Origin: Caldilineaceae bacterium
GTDB lineage: Bacteria > Chloroflexota > Anaerolineae > Caldilineales > Caldilineaceae
Direction: 5' to 3'
Length of the DNA: 64,000 nucleotides
Assembly: GCA_026645575.1 (NCBI GenBank)
Contig: JAPKMW010000013.1
Coordinates: 89,812 to 153,811 of the forward strand
The stretch's first letter is position 1, and each line of letters starts with the position of its first letter. A program made the translations under genes and the position numbers. Under the pieces are notes generated by a model, which worked only from the letters and a program-made list of their open reading frames with translations, ran no database searches and was not told where the DNA came from. Shown here piece after piece: positions 55,734-63,989 of the stretch.

Positions 55734-56942
55734 CTAGATCATACCTTCAGCGCGAAACACTTGTGCCAGCCGCTTGATCCCTTCGTCCATATCAGCCGCC
55801 GGATTATAGCCGAAGCAGAGCCGCAAGCAGTTCCGCCCGGAGACGCCATCGGGCGAGAAGCCGGGACCGGGCAGGTAGCCAACATCAGCCGTGGCTAACA
55901 CTTTGGGTTGCATGGCAACGGCGTCGGCGCCTTCCGGTAATTGGAGCCAGATAAAGAGGCCGCCTTTGGGCCGGCTCCAGGTGGAACCGGTGCCGCCAAA
56001 GTGGGTTTCCAGCGCGGCCAACATGGCATCACGTTTGACCCGTTGAATGTCGTTGATCTCTTCAATGTGGGCGTCCAGTTGGCCGGTGGCATAGCGGTGG
56101 ACAGCAAAGGCGGCAAAGGTATTGACGGAGCCGCCGCTCTTGGCGCCTAGCGCCCGCTCCAGCAGATCGCGTTGCGCCGTCATATAACCCAAACGCATCC
56201 CAGGAGCGATGATCTTGGAGAAAGAGGAGACATACATCACCCGACCCGTGCCATCGAGGGCGTGGATCGACGGTTCCGGCTCGCCTTCAAAGCGCACATC
56301 AACATAACAATCATCTTCCATCACCGGGACATCATACTGCTGCGAGAGCGCCACCAACGCCTTGCGCCGTTCTAGCGACATCGTCCAGCCTTGCGGGTTC
56401 TGGTGCGAGGGGACGGTGTAGATAAACTTGGGGTGCTTGCCTTCGCGCAGAGCGGTTTGGATAACACTTTCCAATACATCGGGCAACATCCCTTCGCCGT
56501 CGGTCGTCACGCCGCGCATATCGGCGCGGAAGCGGCGCAATTGGTTGAGCGTGCCGGAGTAGACAAAGTCCTCGGTGATGACGACATCACCCGGATCGAC
56601 CAGGGTTTCGATCAACATGTGGATCGGTTGGCCAGAGCCATCGGCCAAAATCAGGTCGTCGGCAGTGATGTGGATACCCCGTTCGCGACCCAGCTTTTCA
56701 GCAATCCATTCACGTAACGGCGGATAGCCTTGGGGATGGCTGTAGATCGCCAGTTCGCGCCCTTCTTCGGCCAGCGCTTGGGCCAGCCCATCGGTCAACT
56801 CTTCCAGTGGCAGCGACGCCGGGTCGGGATAGGCCACGGCGAAATCATATTTGCCGCGCCGGGGGCGTGGGCCAGCTTTGACCGGGTCAGCCGCCTGTTT
56901 GGAGAGGAGCGCGCTATAACTAAACGGTGTTGATGTAGACAT
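55734..56942 (-). CDS. PLP-dependent aminotransferase (class I/II, ARO8/MocR-like)
   Basis: Aminotransferase of 402 residues. The PLP Lys is in VSSFSKIIAPGMRLGYM near residue 240. YTVPSHQNPQGWTMSLERR (about 185) and MEDDCYVDVRF are standard family segments, and NCLRLCFG holds the substrate-carboxylate Arg. No N-terminal GntR DNA-binding domain, so an enzyme rather than a regulator. Candidates are 2-aminoadipate, valine-pyruvate or aromatic transaminases. The ATG at 56942 follows AAAGGAA. Confidence 0.88.
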   Translation of the reverse strand: MSTSTPFSYSALLSKQAADPVKAGPRPRRGKYDFAVAYPDPASLPLEELTDGLAQALAEEGRELAIYSHPQGYPPLREWIAEKLGRERGIHITADDLILADGSGQPIHMLIETLVDPGDVVITEDFVYSGTLNQLRRFRADMRGVTTDGEGMLPDVLESVIQTALREGKHPKFIYTVPSHQNPQGWTMSLERRKALVALSQQYDVPVMEDDCYVDVRFEGEPEPSIHALDGTGRVMYVSSFSKIIAPGMRLGYMTAQRDLLERALGAKSGGSVNTFAAFAVHRYATGQLDAHIEEINDIQRVKRDAMLAALETHFGGTGSTWSRPKGGLFIWLQLPEGADAVAMQPKVLATADVGYLPGPGFSPDGVSGRNCLRLCFGYNPAADMDEGIKRLAQVFRAEGMI

Positions 56943-57077
56943 GAAAATCTTTCCTTTGGTTAATGAATCGTCAAGCAATAGAGTGTAAGAGTGGGTGTTA
57001 TCTTACCATTACGCACCAACTTTCGGGAAACCGGCAAAAATGGCCCATCGGCATCTTGCTGATACAATCGAGTTACA

Positions 57078-57229
57078 ACAATAGTGGGTCAACAGGAATT
57101 CAGGGAGTCGCCAACTCAATCTTCTCGGAAGGTCGGTGCGCTCGACAGGATCGGTCCGGTTAAACCTTCCGGGAAGATGGCTGTCAAGCCTCTGCGGGTA
57201 TCCTCAGGACGCGATTGAGCCACAATAGT
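57078..57229. mobile_element. MITE with perfect 8-bp target duplication, second copy
   Basis: The element 57086-57221 is homologous to the one at 25646-25768, sharing GTCAACAGGAATTCAGGGAG, AATCTTC...CGGAAGGTCGG and ACCTTCCGGGAAGATGG. It is flanked by ACAATAGT at 57078-57085 and 57222-57229. Its right end is longer and divergent (GCGATTGAGCC). Non-coding. Confidence 0.88.
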
Positions 57230-57283
57230 TAACCAAAAAACGCAAAGAAAATACCTTCGCTCGCTTTGCGTCTTCGCGGTTAA
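57229..57283. terminator. Hairpin with CGCAAAG core
   Basis: Outer arms TTAACC/GGTTAA and inner arms ACGCAAAG/CTTTGCGT form an interrupted stem after the PlsC gene, which reads leftward. Related in core to the element at 38576. May serve as its transcript end. Confidence 0.5.
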
Positions 57284-57382
57284 ATATGGGCAGAATCAGG
57301 AAATTGGAAAGGGATGGTAGGGAAGAATCGGTTAGCTTGGTTGTTGCATTTGTACACCAGGACTTTGATTGGTCGCTGCTGG

Positions 57383-58156
57383 CTACCACTGTGCGATCTG
57401 GCGTTGAATAAAGTCGATGATCTGTTTGTGTTCTTCATTGCCGCGACTTTGGATGGTGAGCGGCGCGCCAAAGGCCATGTGGACTTTTTTCGTCGGGTCG
57501 ATGGGGCCAAACTCTTTGACGAGTGACCCAATCCCCCAGGCGTCGGTCTTGAGCGCCAACGGGACGACCGGCACATTGGTCCGTTTGGCCAGCTTGATGC
57601 CGATGGTGTTGAATTGTTCGGGATCAAAGGTGACGGTGCGCGTCGTCTGCGGGAAGACGACGACTGAGCGACCTCGTTCAATGGCCTTGCTCCCCTCCTC
57701 CAACACCACCTTGAGGTCCTCGCGGGGATTGGTGCGATCGACGATGATCGGATCACGGGACATGATGATATGTTTGAAGACGGGGTATTCGGCAATGCCG
57801 CGCTTGATGATAAAGGTGCAATCCTTGTAGGGCTGGATCACCGCCGGCAGACAAATCGTCTCCAGCGTACTCATATGGTTGGCGATGAAGACGCAGGGGC
57901 CGCCCACCCTTTCGATGTGCTTGCTGCCGGTGACTTCGACCTGGACGCCCACCTTCTCCAAGCCTTGCAGGGCGAGCAGACTGCTATACCACCACTCTTC
58001 CGCCCCATAGACGCCCCGTTTCGCCAGCGCGCTGTAGCGGAAGACATAGATCAGGAATTCCGTATAGTAGAAAAGGGAGGGAAAGAGCCGGGCGAGGGGG
58101 AAAACACGTCGCGGGATAGTCGTATAGCGGCCTTGTTCGTCGGTGATGGGTTGCAT
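57383..58156 (-). CDS. Lysophospholipid acyltransferase (PlsC-like)
   Basis: Membrane-associated acyltransferase of 257 residues, making phosphatidic acid from lysophosphatidate or a related step. The acceptor motif reads NHMSTLE, so HX4E replaces the usual HX4D. The second block FPQTTRT stands for the normal FPEGTRS, and VPVVPLALK is the P-rich block. A hydrophobic N-terminal segment is at about 30-45. The divergent motifs point to a subfamily rather than canonical PlsC. The start is near GAAGC without a strong ribosome site. Confidence 0.8.
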   Translation of the reverse strand: MQPITDEQGRYTTIPRRVFPLARLFPSLFYYTEFLIYVFRYSALAKRGVYGAEEWWYSSLLALQGLEKVGVQVEVTGSKHIERVGGPCVFIANHMSTLETICLPAVIQPYKDCTFIIKRGIAEYPVFKHIIMSRDPIIVDRTNPREDLKVVLEEGSKAIERGRSVVVFPQTTRTVTFDPEQFNTIGIKLAKRTNVPVVPLALKTDAWGIGSLVKEFGPIDPTKKVHMAFGAPLTIQSRGNEEHKQIIDFIQRQIAQW

Positions 58157-58269
58157 GGCGCTTCTGCCTGATGGTTGGTTGGTTCGTTGATTGAGCGGGA
58201 GCCCTGGTGTACTGTTTTGTCAACTAAGTCTTGCTGGGTTTGGTTAGGTTCGTGTACAGACACGGTTTT

Positions 58270-58352
58270 GTCCCGTAGGGACGGTTGAGTTTAGAGTCGG
58301 ATCATCTTTTCTTTCCCTTTTTCTCCCCTAAATTCAACCGTCCCTATGGGAC
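58270..58352. repeat. CGTCCCTACGGGACG-type inverted repeat, copy 2
   Basis: Arms GTCCCGTAGGGACGGTTGAG + TTTAG and CTAAATTCAACCGTCCCTAT + GGGAC pair with two mismatches around a T-rich loop. Homologous to 15539-15642. It sits in the gap upstream of the PlsC gene. Confidence 0.8.
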
Positions 58353-58422
58353 GAGTTCACCCATCGGAATTTTGTTGATAGTATACTTCAATTTTGCCCA
58401 AATGACAACCCATAAGCGCCAT

Positions 58423-59505
58423 TTACTTGCTGGTCGGCTGACCATTCATCGTATGATAGAAAGGATCGTCCGGCGTGATCGAGCCGCGCAGCACCGGTTG
58501 GCCGGTGATGGCGGACTTATAGAGACTGGCGAGAAAGTCAATTGTTCCCCGTACCCCCGGCCCACTGACTAACGGTCGCTCATTGCGTTCCCGGCTATCG
58601 AGGAGGGCGGCCAGTTGGCCGGCGTGGGAAGAAGGCACGTCGGGCGGCAGTTGTTGCCACTGGGCCAACTCGTCGGTGTTGGTGGCGCCGGGGGGGATGG
58701 AGTAGCGCCAGTCGGCGTTTTTGTAGCTGTAGAGATGGGTCAACTCCACCGTCGCCTTTTGGAAATCAAAGCGCAGGTAGGAGACTTCCCGTGGCGAAAG
58801 GACGCTGTTGGTGATGCTCGCCAGTGCGCCGTTGGCAAAGCGCACATTGGCCAGCGACACATCTTCCACCTCAATGTTGCGGTCGAGCGTCCCCATCATG
58901 GCACGGATCTCGGCCCATTCGCCCAACTGGTAGAGCATAAAGTCCATGGAATGGATGCCGTGGCCCATGGTACAGCCGCCCAACTCGGTCGCCCATTTGC
59001 CGCGCCAGGGGACGGCATAGTAGGCATGGGTGCGATACCAGGTGGTGAGATTGACACAGACCAACGGCTTGCCTAGCGCGCCGCTGTCAATCAACCCTTT
59101 CAGATGTTGGCCGCCGGAGCCAAAGCGCCACTGAAAGACGCTGCTGCAATAGTTGCCGGTGCGCGCTTCCGCCGCTTCAATCCGATCCATCTCAGCCAGC
59201 GAGGCGCAGAGTGGCTTTTCACACAACACCCACGCCCCTGCTTCCAATGCAGCAATACTCAGATCGCAATGAGTGCCGGGTGGGGTGGCAATATGCACCA
59301 GTTGCGGCTGTTCCCGCTGTAACATCTCATCGACATCGGTATAGGGACGGGGAATCTCATGCGTTTCACAAAAGGCGGAAACCCGATCCCGGTCAATGTC
59401 CATTGCCGCTACCAGATCCGTCCGTTCACCATTTGCCCGCAAGGCTGCGACATGCGACTGGGCAATGCCGCCGGTGCCGATAATGACTGCTCGAAGCTTA
59501 TCCAT
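58423..59505 (-). CDS. Gfo/Idh/MocA-family oxidoreductase
   Basis: NAD(P)-dependent oxidoreductase of 360 residues. GTGGIAQSHVAALR binds the dinucleotide, VLCEKPLCASL has the family EKP, and GCTMGHGIHSMDFMLYQLG gives the substrate His. The ATG at 59505 follows AAAGGGAAAG. It is separated from MenC-like gene by an octamer hairpin and is probably co-transcribed with it. Likely works on a sugar or sugar acid. Confidence 0.87.
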   Translation of the reverse strand: MDKLRAVIIGTGGIAQSHVAALRANGERTDLVAAMDIDRDRVSAFCETHEIPRPYTDVDEMLQREQPQLVHIATPPGTHCDLSIAALEAGAWVLCEKPLCASLAEMDRIEAAEARTGNYCSSVFQWRFGSGGQHLKGLIDSGALGKPLVCVNLTTWYRTHAYYAVPWRGKWATELGGCTMGHGIHSMDFMLYQLGEWAEIRAMMGTLDRNIEVEDVSLANVRFANGALASITNSVLSPREVSYLRFDFQKATVELTHLYSYKNADWRYSIPPGATNTDELAQWQQLPPDVPSSHAGQLAALLDSRERNERPLVSGPGVRGTIDFLASLYKSAITGQPVLRGSITPDDPFYHTMNGQPTSK

Positions 59506-59521
59506 AACTCTTTCCCTTTTG

Positions 59522-59598
59522 GAGATTAAGAGATTAAAAGAGATTGAGAGATTGAGAGATTGCATGGTTGAATCTCTGAATCTCTCAATCTCTCAATC
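59522..59598. repeat. Octamer fold-back hairpin (AGAGATTG family)
   Basis: Left arm of AGAGATTA/AGAGATTG units (59522-59562) and right arm of complementary CAATCTCT units. It spans the gap between the Gfo/Idh start and the racemase stop. Confidence 0.8.
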
Positions 59599-60711
59599 TC
59601 ACTGATTCCGCATCTCGACCTTTGCCACCGTCACCGTCTCTAGGTAATCCTCATCGACAATGGCGCCGTTGCCCGGCGTGGTGAGGACGGTGAGCGTGCT
59701 GTCGGCGTTGAGGGTGAAGGGGTTTTTGACAATGTCTCGTTTGTAGTAGCGGTCGTTGGCGCTAATGTCGCCGGGGAGGGTGAAGTTGGGCAGGCTGGCG
59801 AGGGCGACGTTGGTGGTACGCCCGATGCCGGTCTCCAACATGCCGCCATGCCAGACGGGGATGCCGGCGGCTTGCGCCATGTCATGAATGCGCTTAGCGT
59901 CGGCAAGACCACCAATGCGGCTCGGCTTGATGTTGATGACGCCACAGGCTTTCATCTCCAATGCCCAGCGTGCATGTTCCGGCGAGACAATGCTTTCGTC
60001 CAGGCAGATGGGGCTTTTCACCTTGCCCTGTAACTTGGCATGGTCAAAGATGTCGTCATGAGCCAGGGGCTGTTCGATGAGCAGCAGGTTGAATTCATCC
60101 AACTTCGCCAGGTGATCAGCGTCACTCAGATGGTAGATGCTGTTGGCGTCAACCTGGAGCAGGATATTGGGCCAGGCATTGCGCACGGCGCGGGTCGGCT
60201 CAATGTCCCAGCCCGGTTTGATCTTTAGCTTGATGCGCTTGTAGCCAGAATCGATATAGCCGCCGACAACCTTGAGCAAGGTGTCGATGTCCTTCTGGAT
60301 GCCGACGCTCACGCCCACATCAACGCGATCACGGACGCCGCCCAACATGGCCGCCAGACTTTTGCCCTGGGCGCGACCAAACCAATCCCACATGGTGAAT
60401 TCCAACCCGGCCTGCGCCATGCGGTTGCCACGAATGCGGGCAAAGGTAGGCGTCACATCTTCCGGTCCGGTCAACTCCTTCTGGAAGAGCATCGGCACCA
60501 GGTAATCCTGCATCATCGCCCAGACCGTTTTGGTGTTCTCTTCATTGTAAAAGGGGTGTTGCCCCACCGGCGACTCGCCCCAGCCGGTAATGCCCTCGGC
60601 GTCGACGCGCACGATGACGGCGTGACAGCCCTCCTCGCGCCAGCCGCTCGTCTCGAAGTAAGAGACATAGGGCAGAAAGATTTGGCGCAGTTCGACTCGT
60701 TCAATACGCAT
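59599..60711 (-). CDS. o-Succinylbenzoate synthase/N-acylamino acid racemase-like
   Basis: Enolase-superfamily enzyme of 370 residues, close to the MenC type II/NSAR group. The KxK acid/base is in KRIKLKIKPGWD (about 162), metal ligands are Asp in LLQVDANSIYHL, Glu in LLIEQPLAHDD and Asp-Glu in ICLDESI, and the second Lys is in INIKPSRIGG. The C-terminal WHGGMLETGIGRTTN is family-typical. The ATG at 60711 follows GAGGAG. No other menaquinone gene is nearby. The neighbouring GNAT of the COG3375 type favours N-succinylamino acid racemase over menaquinone synthesis. Confidence 0.82.
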   Translation of the reverse strand: MRIERVELRQIFLPYVSYFETSGWREEGCHAVIVRVDAEGITGWGESPVGQHPFYNEENTKTVWAMMQDYLVPMLFQKELTGPEDVTPTFARIRGNRMAQAGLEFTMWDWFGRAQGKSLAAMLGGVRDRVDVGVSVGIQKDIDTLLKVVGGYIDSGYKRIKLKIKPGWDIEPTRAVRNAWPNILLQVDANSIYHLSDADHLAKLDEFNLLLIEQPLAHDDIFDHAKLQGKVKSPICLDESIVSPEHARWALEMKACGVINIKPSRIGGLADAKRIHDMAQAAGIPVWHGGMLETGIGRTTNVALASLPNFTLPGDISANDRYYKRDIVKNPFTLNADSTLTVLTTPGNGAIVDEDYLETVTVAKVEMRNQ

Positions 60712-60729
60712 GATGGTTCTCCTCAGAAA

Positions 60730-60761
60730 ATGACAAGGTGACAGGGTGACAAGGTGAAGCA
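60730..60761. repeat. Four tandem octamers (GTGACAAG family), copy 2
   Basis: Units ATGACAAG, GTGACAGG, GTGACAAG, GTGAAGCA. Nearly the same four-unit block as 27788-27819, and likewise just upstream of a minus-strand gene. Confidence 0.75.
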
Positions 60762-60810
60762 ACTGTTAAACCTGACACGCCTCTACACCTAATCGTGCTA
60801 CAAAATAGCG

Positions 60811-61665
60811 CTATGAAATTGATGAATGGGTCAAAATGTAATGCCACCCTTGTTCTGGCAGATGGATACAATCGATCATTGTGTAGCCGGCGCCAAAGGC
60901 TGCTTCTAACACTTTACGCATATAGAGCCGCCAGACCTTCCCCAATTCAGGGTCAGTGCGCCGAATGGCGCCAATGTCATCCGGCACGGGAACGGCTAAG
61001 GGCGCGCCAGTGACCGGAACTTCGGTTTCAACCGGCGCCCGGAAATTGTCGCCGGTGAGCGTGCTGGGCAACACTTGCAAATCCAGATAGTCAGCTTTGG
61101 GAATTCCCCGCTGAGAGCGGCTGTTGGCAGCGCTTGCCACCCGTTCGCTGCGCAGCCACCAATCCACTTGACAGCGGTCGCTGGGCGCGCCGCGATTGAG
61201 ATCGTCGTTGAGTTCGCCGTAGACATTGCGGTAGTAGGTGTTGCAAACGGCGCCCAGCCGGTGAATGTTGAAAACGCCATTGGTACGATAGAGTGGATCA
61301 TACGTCCAGGTGACCCAGTCGGTCAGCCCTTGCTCCAACACCAATTCCCGCTGCTTGAATTTAACGAGCGCACCAACGCCCCGGCCTTGCCAGGCGGGTA
61401 ACACCCCGGCCATGTGACTACAAATCTTGAGCCGGTTTTGGCTATCCGTCCCCAGCCACCAGAGCGCCATGCCGACCATGCCATTCAAATCAGCCGGTCC
61501 ATCATCGGCATACGCGGCCAGCACGCCGCCGCCATTCTTACCAATCGTCACCAAAATATGAATCGGTGTTTCATCCGCCGGGCCGCCGCCCCAAATGCGG
61601 TTGGTCAACTCTTGAAAGTGATAACAATCTTCGTAGGTTTTCAACAGCTTAAAGCGGAATGTCAT
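60811..61665 (-). CDS. GNAT acetyl/succinyltransferase (COG3375-like)
   Basis: Protein of 284 residues. The N-terminal half is the GNAT domain: HMAGVLPAWQGRGVGALVKF carries the acyl-CoA loop. WVTWTYDPLYRTNGVFN and LGAVCNTYYRNVYGELND are diagnostic of COG3375. Such proteins sit next to NSAR genes in Bacillus and other genera and are proposed N-succinyltransferases in a D-amino-acid to L-amino-acid route. Here it is directly upstream of that gene. A deacylase was not found in the window. Confidence 0.82.
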   Translation of the reverse strand: MTFRFKLLKTYEDCYHFQELTNRIWGGGPADETPIHILVTIGKNGGGVLAAYADDGPADLNGMVGMALWWLGTDSQNRLKICSHMAGVLPAWQGRGVGALVKFKQRELVLEQGLTDWVTWTYDPLYRTNGVFNIHRLGAVCNTYYRNVYGELNDDLNRGAPSDRCQVDWWLRSERVASAANSRSQRGIPKADYLDLQVLPSTLTGDNFRAPVETEVPVTGAPLAVPVPDDIGAIRRTDPELGKVWRLYMRKVLEAAFGAGYTMIDCIHLPEQGWHYILTHSSIS

Positions 61666-61685
61666 AGGGTTTTCTCTGGGTATGG

Positions 61686-61775
61686 GTAGACAGGTAGACA
61701 GGTAGACAGGTACACAGGGAAATAGGACGTATCTACCTGTCTACCTGTCTACCTGTTTACCTGTCTACCTATCTA
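61686..61775. repeat. Octamer fold-back hairpin (GTAGACAG family)
   Basis: Left arm of GTAGACAG units (61686-61712) pairs with a longer right arm of CTGTCTAC units (61733-61775). Same unit as 27246. Between the GguC-like and GNAT genes. Confidence 0.82.
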
Positions 61776-62768
61776 CGATAAATTCACAATTGCAATCAAC
61801 GGATCTGCGCCCCCACTCTTCACCAACGGGTTGCGCAGGGGGCGACCAAAGGCGGGGGCGGAAATTTCAAAGACATCGCCGGGTTGGGGTTGGAAACCGG
61901 CGGCAAAACTAAGGGTGGCGGTGCCGTAGTAGTGGCAGTGGACATCGCCGGGGCGGCGGAAACCGCTATATTTGAAGTGATGATGTTCAATGTTGGCGAG
62001 CGTGTGGGTCATGTTGGCCTCGCCGGTGAGAAATTCGCCCGACCAGACGGTTTCACCATTGCGTAGGATACGGGAGACGCCGCGGATGTCTGCCGGCGCT
62101 TCGCCCACGAGCAGTTCCGGCCCAAAGGAGCTATTGCGCAACTTGGAGTGGGCAAGATAGAGATAGTTCTGCTTTTCCAGCACATGATCGGAGAACTCGT
62201 TGCCCAAGGCAAAGCCGACGCGCAACACTTCGCCCTTGTCGCCGATCACATAGAGACCCACCAGTTCCGGCTCTTCGCCGCCGTCGAGGGCGTAGGTGGG
62301 CAAGGGCAGGTCATGATCAGGCGCGACCAGCCAACTGCCGTCGCCCTTATAAAACCATTCCGGTTGCACGCCGATCTGGCCGGGCGCCGGTTTGCCCCCT
62401 TCCAAGCCGAGCTTGAACATTTTCATAGAATCAGTTAGTTCGCCGCTGTTGAGCTTGGCGTGCATAGAATCGCGCGCCTGGGCGCTTCCCAAGTGATCCA
62501 ACCCTGTGCCGGAAAGGATACAGTGGGCGGGATCAGGGTGATCGAGCGGGGGTAACAGGCGATTTTCGGCAACGATTTGATCGTAATTGGCTGTTTCATC
62601 GCTCACGCGTGCTTCGACGGTAGTGGTGAGGGTTTGTCCGGCGCGCTGGGCTTCCAGGACGAGATCGCGTACATACTGGGTGTTTTGTAGCAATTGTAGG
62701 GTGGCGCTGTCGCGAACAAGCGCGACATGCCGCTCGCCGCCAGGAGTAAGAAATTGAACCAAACGCAT
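61773..62768 (-). CDS. Fumarylacetoacetase-like (GguC/AraD1) family protein
   Basis: Protein of 331 residues of the FAH-fold GguC/AraD1 type. Recognisable segments are ILSGTGLDHLGSAQARDSMH (about 88), FKLGLEGGKP, EPELVGLYVIGDKGEVLRVG and HYYGTATLSFAAGFQPQPGD. The usual FAH metal ligands map to Glu-Glu in DGGEEPELVG and Asp in EFSDHVL. Relatives act in sugar acid (arabinonate/galactonate) or related catabolism. It begins a minus-strand run with the GNAT and NSAR-like genes, supporting a small catabolic operon. Confidence 0.75.
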   Translation of the reverse strand: MRLVQFLTPGGERHVALVRDSATLQLLQNTQYVRDLVLEAQRAGQTLTTTVEARVSDETANYDQIVAENRLLPPLDHPDPAHCILSGTGLDHLGSAQARDSMHAKLNSGELTDSMKMFKLGLEGGKPAPGQIGVQPEWFYKGDGSWLVAPDHDLPLPTYALDGGEEPELVGLYVIGDKGEVLRVGFALGNEFSDHVLEKQNYLYLAHSKLRNSSFGPELLVGEAPADIRGVSRILRNGETVWSGEFLTGEANMTHTLANIEHHHFKYSGFRRPGDVHCHYYGTATLSFAAGFQPQPGDVFEISAPAFGRPLRNPLVKSGGADPLIAIVNLS

Positions 62769-62934
62769 TGGGTTGCTCCTTTACTTGCGCAGATTTTTCT
62801 TGTGGACGTGATGCGTATTATGATAACAAAAGAGCGGATTCTTTGCATCTTTGTTTTACGGGCGCGATGATAACGCGGTCAGCAGAGTAACCCTTCCGTT
62901 ACTCGCTAATTCAGGAAGCGTAGAAAAGTAGACC

Positions 62935-63498
62935 ATGACCAAACAATTAACCTTCATCTTAGGCGGCGCCCGTAGCGGCAAAAGCACCTATGCCGAAGCC
63001 CTGGCGGCAGAGCGGGGACAACGTGTCGTCTATGTTGCAACTGCTCAAGCCTGGGATCAAGAAATGACACTGCGCATTGCCAATCATCGCGCCCAACGGC
63101 CATCCACTTGGCATACCTTGGAAGCGGCGCGTGATGTGGGGCAGGCGATTGGCGCCGCTTTCCCAATCTACCACCCCGACATGATTCTGCTCGATTGTCT
63201 CACCCTGCTGGCAAGTAATATCATCATCGCCTTGCCCGAAAGCGCCACCGAAGTAGAAGCAAGCGCCGCTCTGCAGGTGGAAGTGGACGCCTTGCTGGCA
63301 ACCTATGCCCAAAGTGAAGCGGCATGGATTCTGGTATCGAATGAAGTCGGTCTCGGCATTGTCCCAGCCTATCGGTTGGGCCGCATCTATCGCGATGCCC
63401 TAGGGCGAGCCAATCAACGCATTGCCGCCGCCGCCGATGAAGTCATCTTTATGGTCGCCGGCTTGCCGATGGCGGTAAAAACAACTCCCCACCGTTGA
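62935..63498 (+). CDS. cobU: Adenosylcobinamide kinase/phosphate guanylyltransferase
   Basis: Bifunctional cobalamin-pathway enzyme of 187 residues, normal length. The P-loop is [13 protein letters not shown], the guanylylated His is in [24 protein letters not shown] and the [20 protein letters not shown] motif complete the family. It phosphorylates adenosylcobinamide and attaches GMP from GTP. No other cob gene adjoins it; salvage of corrinoids is the likely setting. Divergent from the GguC-like gene with a 166-base gap. Confidence 0.92.
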   Translation: MTKQLTFILGGARSGKSTYAEALAAERGQRVVYVATAQAWDQEMTLRIANHRAQRPSTWHTLEAARDVGQAIGAAFPIYHPDMILLDCLTLLASNIIIALPESATEVEASAALQVEVDALLATYAQSEAAWILVSNEVGLGIVPAYRLGRIYRDALGRANQRIAAAADEVIFMVAGLPMAVKTTPHR

Positions 63499-63596
63499 CA
63501 GGTAGTGACCTCAAAACAGTGATAAACGAACAGGGCTGAAGATGGATCGGCTTCTGTTTGCGCTGCGAAAGTATTGAAAATTGCAATGGTGCTTAC
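63499..63596. other. Gap after cobU
   Basis: No gene or clear terminator was identified before the promoter series beginning at 63597. Confidence 0.4.
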
Positions 63597-63624
63597 TTGA
63601 CAACGGTGTTCATTGTGGTATACT
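63597..63624 (+). promoter_or_regulatory. Strong promoter P1 at the right edge
   Basis: TTGACA at 63597-63602, 16 bases, TATACT at 63619-63624. First of a series pointing right. Confidence 0.85.
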
Positions 63625-63726
63625 CGTAAATCCTGCTGACAAACCAGCCCTGAAAGAGGGGTGGCGTTGGGAAAAGCAGACAGTTTGTCAGAACCGAAAC
63701 CAAATGTAAAATTGCGGTTTCTGAAT

Positions 63727-63755
63727 TTGACAGGATGTGGAGCGAGTGGTAAACT
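63727..63755 (+). promoter_or_regulatory. Strong promoter P2 at the right edge
   Basis: TTGACA at 63727-63732, 17 bases, TAAACT at 63750-63755. Flanking bases CGGTTTC and ATTTGACAGG recur at P4. Confidence 0.8.
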
Positions 63756-63834
63756 CTCGATTCGTGCTTGGGACGGTGTTTGTGAAGGGAGTCACAAGTC
63801 AGGGAAACGTTATGAAAACTAACGGATAGCAGAC

Positions 63835-63863
63835 TTGACAAACGAAGACGGTAGATGTAGAAT
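63835..63863 (+). promoter_or_regulatory. Strong promoter P3 at the right edge
   Basis: TTGACA at 63835-63840, 17 bases, TAGAAT at 63858-63863. It is followed by a tandem 17-bp duplication. Confidence 0.85.
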
Positions 63864-63871
63864 CCTTCTTC

Positions 63872-63905
63872 GTGCCTGACGCCAAGGGGTGCCTGACGCC
63901 AAGGG
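63872..63905. repeat. Perfect 17-bp tandem duplication
   Basis: GTGCCTGACGCCAAGGG occurs twice head to tail at 63872-63888 and 63889-63905, starting 9 bases after the P3 -10. Confidence 0.9.
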
Positions 63906-63983
63906 TTACCTCGGTAGCCGCAAACGGATGAAACGGGTACGACCAAATCACGAAAGCGAAGTGAGAAACGACGGTTTCGGGAT

Positions 63984-63989
63984 TTGACA
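63984..63989 (+). promoter_or_regulatory. -35 of a further promoter P4, cut by the window edge
   Basis: TTGACA at 63984-63989 preceded by CGGTTTCGGGAT, nearly the same upstream context as P2. The -10 lies outside the window. Confidence 0.55.

Noticed and set aside
58195..58223. Minus-strand TTGACA upstream of the PlsC gene
   Set aside because: No acceptable -10 is present 16-18 bases downstream.
63593..63946. 117-residue minus-strand frame at the right edge
   Set aside because: It runs antisense over three consensus promoters and a tandem duplication, has no ribosome site and no recognisable domain.
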